Origin: Bacillota bacterium
GTDB taxonomy: Bacteria; Bacillota; Clostridia; Oscillospirales; Butyricicoccaceae
Assembly: GCA_030705725.1 (NCBI GenBank)
Contig: JAUZPW010000043.1
Span: forward strand, 1-8,935
Reading direction: 5' to 3'
Length of the DNA: 8,935 nt
Part shown: positions 6,416 through 8,935 of the stretch, one piece after another
Layout of the letters: the number at the start of each line of letters is the position of its first letter
How positions within the stretch are numbered: the first letter of the stretch is position 1
The notes under the pieces: generated by a model
What the model saw: the letters and a program-made list of their open reading frames with translations, nothing else
Told to the model about the DNA's origin: nothing
The model's database searches: none
Program-made: the position numbers and the translations under genes

Positions 6416-7072
6416 TTATTTTATAAAACCCGGAATTCCCAGAAGCTCCTCCGGAGCGTCGATTATATAATCCGCGCCTTTATCCTCTAAGACGCCGCGC
6501 CCTCTGAACCCCCAGGCCGCTCCGACGCAGACAATGCCCGCGTTCTTTGCAGTTTCCACGTCCGTATCCGAATCACCGACATAAACGGTCCGCTCCTTTT
6601 GCGACCCAAGTTCCTTAATGGCCTTTAACACGCTGTCCGGCGCAGGTTTGCGCCTCGTGCCATCCGAATCGCCGATTACGACGGATATAAGCGAGGGAAA
6701 AATGTCACTGCAAAGCTCTTTTAGCGACGGTTCGAATTTATTCGAAACCACGGCCGTTTTAATTTTGAGTCTTTTAAGCTCGGAAAGAAGGCCGGTTATT
6801 CCCTCATAAGGCCTTGTTTTACGGCGCATGTTTATGGCATACCGGCTTCTGAATCTTGCGAGGCAGTCCTCGATTTCACATTCTCCCGCGCCTTCGGGCA
6901 AGGCAAGAAAAACGAGCCGTCTGCCGCCGTTTCCGACAAAGCTCTTTACTTCCTCCCTGTCGCGCGCAGGATAGCCGCATTCTTTCAGCGCCTCGTTAAT
7001 GCTGTCGGTTATATCGTCAAGCGTATTTAACAGCGTTCCGTCCATATCGAATATGACAGTATCAAATTTCAT
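6416..7072 (-). CDS. HAD-family phosphatase, phosphoglycolate phosphatase-like
   Basis: This 218-residue cytoplasmic enzyme belongs to the haloacid dehalogenase superfamily, subfamily IA. Motif I is FDMDGTLLNT, with nucleophile Asp9 and acid/base Asp11. Motif II is Ser110 in VVSNK, motif III is Lys142 in RRKPAPD, and motif IV is VGDSDTDVETA with Asp167 and Asp171 for magnesium. A helical cap occupies about residues 16-85 between motif I and the core. The family removes phosphate from small metabolites such as 2-phosphoglycolate or pyrophosphate through an aspartyl-phosphate intermediate. The closest type is Gph/PpaX-like, but the real substrate cannot be read from sequence. The start is secure: AAAGGAGG lies 6 bases before the ATG. 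It has its own promoter and sits downstream of the bactofilin terminator, so it is probably expressed on its own. Confidence 0.9.
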   Translation of the reverse strand: MKFDTVIFDMDGTLLNTLDDITDSINEALKECGYPARDREEVKSFVGNGGRRLVFLALPEGAGECEIEDCLARFRSRYAINMRRKTRPYEGITGLLSELKRLKIKTAVVSNKFEPSLKELCSDIFPSLISVVIGDSDGTRRKPAPDSVLKAIKELGSQKERTVYVGDSDTDVETAKNAGIVCVGAAWGFRGRGVLEDKGADYIIDAPEELLGIPGFIK

Positions 7073-7095
7073 GCTGGGCCTCCTTTACGGCTAAC

Positions 7096-7124
7096 AGTAT
7101 AATACCTGGTGGAATTTATGGCAA
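7096..7124 (-). promoter_or_regulatory. Promoter of the HAD phosphatase gene
   Basis: TTGCCA (complement of 7119-7124), a 17-base spacer and TATACT (complement of 7096-7101) fit a sigma-A promoter, with a start near 7089. This leaves a very short leader that begins just before the AAAGGAGG at 7079-7086. The -35 directly adjoins the T-run of the upstream terminator. Confidence 0.65.
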
Positions 7125-7125
7125 C

Positions 7126-7151
7126 AAAAAACTGCCCTTTATCGGGGCAGT
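7126..7151 (-). terminator. Intrinsic terminator of the bactofilin gene
   Basis: On the minus strand ACTGCCC pairs with GGGCAGT around a 7-base loop, followed by six T. It is 24 bases past the bactofilin stop codon and separates that gene from the phosphatase promoter. Confidence 0.85.
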
Positions 7152-7175
7152 CATGTGTATGGTCAATATTTTCCG

Positions 7176-7757
7176 TTATGCAGTGCAGTCACTGAGCTCG
7201 GTTTCCATAAAGCTCTCTATTTCGACCTTTATATCTTTATTTCTGTCAATTCTGATTTCTCCGCTTAAAACCGCTCCCTCTTTAACGGAAATGAACTGGG
7301 AGTTCAGGTTGCCCTGAATCGACGAGGCCTTTCCCAGTGAAGCGGAAGTCACGGCGCAGGCGTTGCCTTTCAAATTTCCGTCCAGATACAGGACGTCGCA
7401 TTTTATATCGCCCTCGATCATGGCTTCCTCCGATATGTTAACCGTTTTTTCGCTTATTATGTTTCCCGTAACCCTCCCCTTGCGGATCGTGACCGAATCG
7501 GCGGTTATATCTCCTTCTATTACCCCGGTGATAAAGATGTTTGCCCTGCATATTATATTTCCGTTGACCCTGCCGTTTACAATAATATTGGTCTGATTCA
7601 TTAAAGAGCCGTTAATAACGGTATCCTTTGAAATTATGCTAATATCTTCTGATTCTTTCGGTTTACACACGGTTTCCTGAGCGTTTTCCGGAATGTCGCA
7701 GCTGGAAGGATTCTTTTTAAGCGCTTTCTGAAGCGTTTCTATTGCGTTTGCTCCCAC
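7176..7757 (-). CDS. Bactofilin (polymer-forming cytoskeletal protein)
   Basis: A 193-residue protein of the bactofilin family, whose members polymerise without nucleotides into filaments at the membrane and help organise envelope growth or differentiation. After a variable charged N-terminus of about 45 residues comes a run of short hydrophobic-glycine repeats typical of the right-handed beta-helix: DTVINGSL, IIVNGRVNGNI, IFITGVIEGDI, VTIRKGRVTGNI, VNISEEAMIEGDI, LYLDGNLKGNA and ISVKEGAVLSGEI, each about 17-18 residues apart. The tail ends in an acidic segment. The chosen start is the GTG at 7757, 8 bases after AGGAG; the GTG at 7766 overlaps that site. The gene appears monocistronic with its own terminator, and is divergent from a small spore-protein-like gene. 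A sporulation role is possible but unproven. Confidence 0.88.
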   Translation of the reverse strand: MGANAIETLQKALKKNPSSCDIPENAQETVCKPKESEDISIISKDTVINGSLMNQTNIIVNGRVNGNIICRANIFITGVIEGDITADSVTIRKGRVTGNIISEKTVNISEEAMIEGDIKCDVLYLDGNLKGNACAVTSASLGKASSIQGNLNSQFISVKEGAVLSGEIRIDRNKDIKVEIESFMETELSDCTA

Positions 7758-7938
7758 ACTTATCACTCCTATATTATTTCTTTTTAAGCTAATTATAAAA
7801 GCGCAAAAATACGAAATTACTCGAAATCATAAGAAAACTGATGTGCAGGAAAATTTATTTGTTAAAATTTGGTATTTCTTCCGCATATATTTTTGATGCA
7901 GCCGGCAGAAAATAATATACGGGAAAGAGGTGTTTTGA
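7758..7938. promoter_or_regulatory. Divergent intergenic region, bactofilin and small spore-protein gene
   Basis: This AT-rich stretch must hold both start regions. On the minus strand a perfect TATAAT (complement of 7792-7797) is a likely -10 for the bactofilin gene, but no good -35 lies 16-18 bases upstream. On the plus strand no convincing vegetative promoter precedes the TTG gene; GCATATATTTT near 7883-7893 resembles a sporulation-sigma -10 in its CATA core but lacks a convincing -35. No other feature is seen. Confidence 0.4.
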
Positions 7939-8094
7939 TTGAAATTCAGTTTTCGTTTCAAAAAGCCGATCGAAAAGCACAAAACAGCCGCATGGTCAAA
8001 CGTCGAAGCATCCGATTCTCTGTCCGGCGTAAACCTCCCGAGCGACCTTCAGGTTGAAAACGCAAAAGAATACGTTGACGAGAATAAAAAGTAA
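7939..8094 (+). CDS. Small DUF3787-like spore-surface protein
   Basis: A 51-residue protein that is easily missed because it starts with TTG. It begins MKFSFRFKKPIEKHKTAAW and continues SNVEASD, then VNLPSDLQVENAKEYVDENKK to the stop. The core pattern PIEKH-TAAW, then V-x-LP, then V-x-NAKEYVDxN matches my recollection of the DUF3787 family (CDIF630_02480-type spore surface proteins) of Clostridia. GAGGTG, a good ribosome binding site, lies 6 bases before the TTG, and an in-frame TGA directly precedes the TTG, so no longer start exists. It has no signal peptide and is lysine-rich and hydrophilic. The gene is followed at once by a strong terminator. By family I infer expression late in sporulation and location on the spore; the promoter does not prove this. 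Confidence 0.8.
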   Translation: MKFSFRFKKPIEKHKTAAWSNVEASDSLSGVNLPSDLQVENAKEYVDENKK

Positions 8095-8136
8095 AAAATG
8101 CCGGAGAGGAACAAAGCTTCCTTCCCGGCATTTTTT
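8093..8136. terminator. Bidirectional terminator between the small spore gene and nifJ
   Basis: AAAAAATGCCGG at 8093-8104 is perfectly inverted as CCGGCATTTTTT at 8125-8136, and the 20-base interior adds a GAGGAA/TTCCTT pairing. T-runs are present in both directions. It starts within the stop codon of the small plus-strand gene and lies 13 bases past the oxidoreductase stop, so it ends both convergent transcripts. Confidence 0.92.
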
Positions 8137-8149
8137 AAGCTGTCTGGTT

Positions 8150-8935
8150 TTATATATTTTTAGAAAGCTTCTGATAGGTTTCAAGCCTTTTTGCGGCGTC
8201 GGCTTCCGAATCCTTAAACAGCGTCTCCGAAAGCTCGGGCTTAAGCTGAGAAAAGCGAAGCTCCCCGGAAAGAAAATCCCTGTACGGAATAGACGGCTTT
8301 TTTGAATCCAGGATGAAAGGATTTTTTCCGTCCTTTATAAGACGCGGATCGTAGCGGTAAAGCTGCCAGTAACCGGATTCGACCGCTCTTTTTTCTTCGA
8401 GCATGCTCGATGACATTCCGTTCTTTATTCCGTGGCTTATGCAGGGAGAATAAGCGATTATAAGCGACGGCCCGGGATAGCTTTCCGCTTCTGTTACGGC
8501 TTTTATCGTTTGATTCATATCTGCGCCCATGGCGATCTGAGCGATATAAACGTTTTTATAGGTCATCGCCATAAGCCCGAGGTCTTTTTTGGCCGTTTTC
8601 TTGCCTTCAAACGCAAATTTCGCCACCGCACCAGCGGGAGTGGATTTTGAGAGCTGACCGCCCGTGTTGGAATAAACCTCGGTGTCCAGCACGAATATAT
8701 TGACGTCGCCGCCGCATGAAATAACATGATCCAGGCCTCCGTAGCCGATATCGTAAGCCCAGCCGTCTCCCCCTATCATCCAAACGGAGCGTTTGTCAAG
8801 ATAAGCTTGCTTTTCAGAGATTTCAGACAAGATCGGGCTTCCGCCTAAATCCGTTTCAGAAAGCTTCTCTCTGATTTTATCGGAAATGGGCTTCGACCTT
8901 GCGCCGTCGCTGTAAAAATCCAGCCAGCCTGAAAA
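8150..8935 (-). CDS. nifJ: Pyruvate:ferredoxin (flavodoxin) oxidoreductase, C-terminal part
   Basis: The last 261 residues of a gene that continues past the right edge; the full family protein is about 1170-1200 residues. The enzyme oxidises pyruvate with CoA to acetyl-CoA and CO2, passing electrons to ferredoxin or flavodoxin, a central step of anaerobic energy metabolism. The visible part is the thiamine-diphosphate-binding domain: GDGWAYDIGYGG at about visible residues 56-67 and LDTEVYSNTGGQ at 83-94, the metal and pyrophosphate-binding segments, then AYSPCISHGIK, with a conserved cysteine, and the C-terminal YRYDPRL...PFILDSK region. The visible frame begins FSGWLDFYSDGARSK, has no stop, and the end is normal in position. 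A TTG at 8830 is an internal leucine, not a start. Upstream iron-sulfur domains lie outside the window. Confidence 0.95.
   Translation of the reverse strand, partial: FSGWLDFYSDGARSKPISDKIREKLSETDLGGSPILSEISEKQAYLDKRSVWMIGGDGWAYDIGYGGLDHVISCGGDVNIFVLDTEVYSNTGGQLSKSTPAGAVAKFAFEGKKTAKKDLGLMAMTYKNVYIAQIAMGADMNQTIKAVTEAESYPGPSLIIAYSPCISHGIKNGMSSSMLEEKRAVESGYWQLYRYDPRLIKDGKNPFILDSKKPSIPYRDFLSGELRFSQLKPELSETLFKDSEADAAKRLETYQKLSKNI

Noticed and set aside
8828..8830. TTG at 8830 as the start of a 226-residue protein
   Set aside because: The frame stays open to the window edge and continues with plausible oxidoreductase sequence, so it is an internal leucine codon.

Overview
The window reads as chromosomal DNA from an anaerobic, endospore-forming Firmicute (Clostridia, possibly the Oscillospirales/Ruminococcaceae side). 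The reasons are a pyruvate:ferredoxin oxidoreductase, a small gene resembling the DUF3787 spore-surface family, Gram-positive-type AAAGGAGG ribosome binding sites, several TTG/GTG starts, a moderate GC content and sigma-A-like promoters. No mobile element, CRISPR array, tRNA or rRNA was seen. I found no clearly novel multi-gene system; the window is mostly recognisable housekeeping genes with some accessory signals.

Left part (1-3213). A minus-strand zinc-uptake operon runs from its promoter near 3084-3112: lipoprotein solute-binding protein (znuA), ABC ATPase (znuC), membrane permease (znuB) and finally a Fur-family regulator (zur-like). All junctions overlap by 1 to 14 bases, and a strong terminator closes the operon at 127-163. 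Past the terminator, the first 65 bases look like the start of another minus-strand gene that leaves the window.

Divergent from znuA, behind its own sigma-A-like promoter, lies a plus-strand gene for a 12-cysteine protein with a YkgJ-like metal-chelating pattern. Both start regions carry a TTTGCAT element just downstream of the -10, so this gene may share metal-dependent control with the zinc operon. It ends at a perfect 15-bp bidirectional terminator.

Middle part (3801-7072), all minus strand: a lemA gene followed by a DUF2207 membrane protein with a glycine-rich tail, a commonly seen pair, probably one operon from a promoter at 6349-6376. Upstream of it lies a HAD-family phosphatase with its own promoter and very good ribosome binding site.

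Right part (7126-8935). A minus-strand bactofilin (polymer-forming beta-helix protein) ends at its own terminator. Divergent from it is a 51-codon TTG-start gene for a DUF3787-like spore-surface protein. This faces the 3' end of a pyruvate:ferredoxin oxidoreductase gene (minus strand, N-terminal part outside the window), and the two share a bidirectional terminator at 8093-8136.
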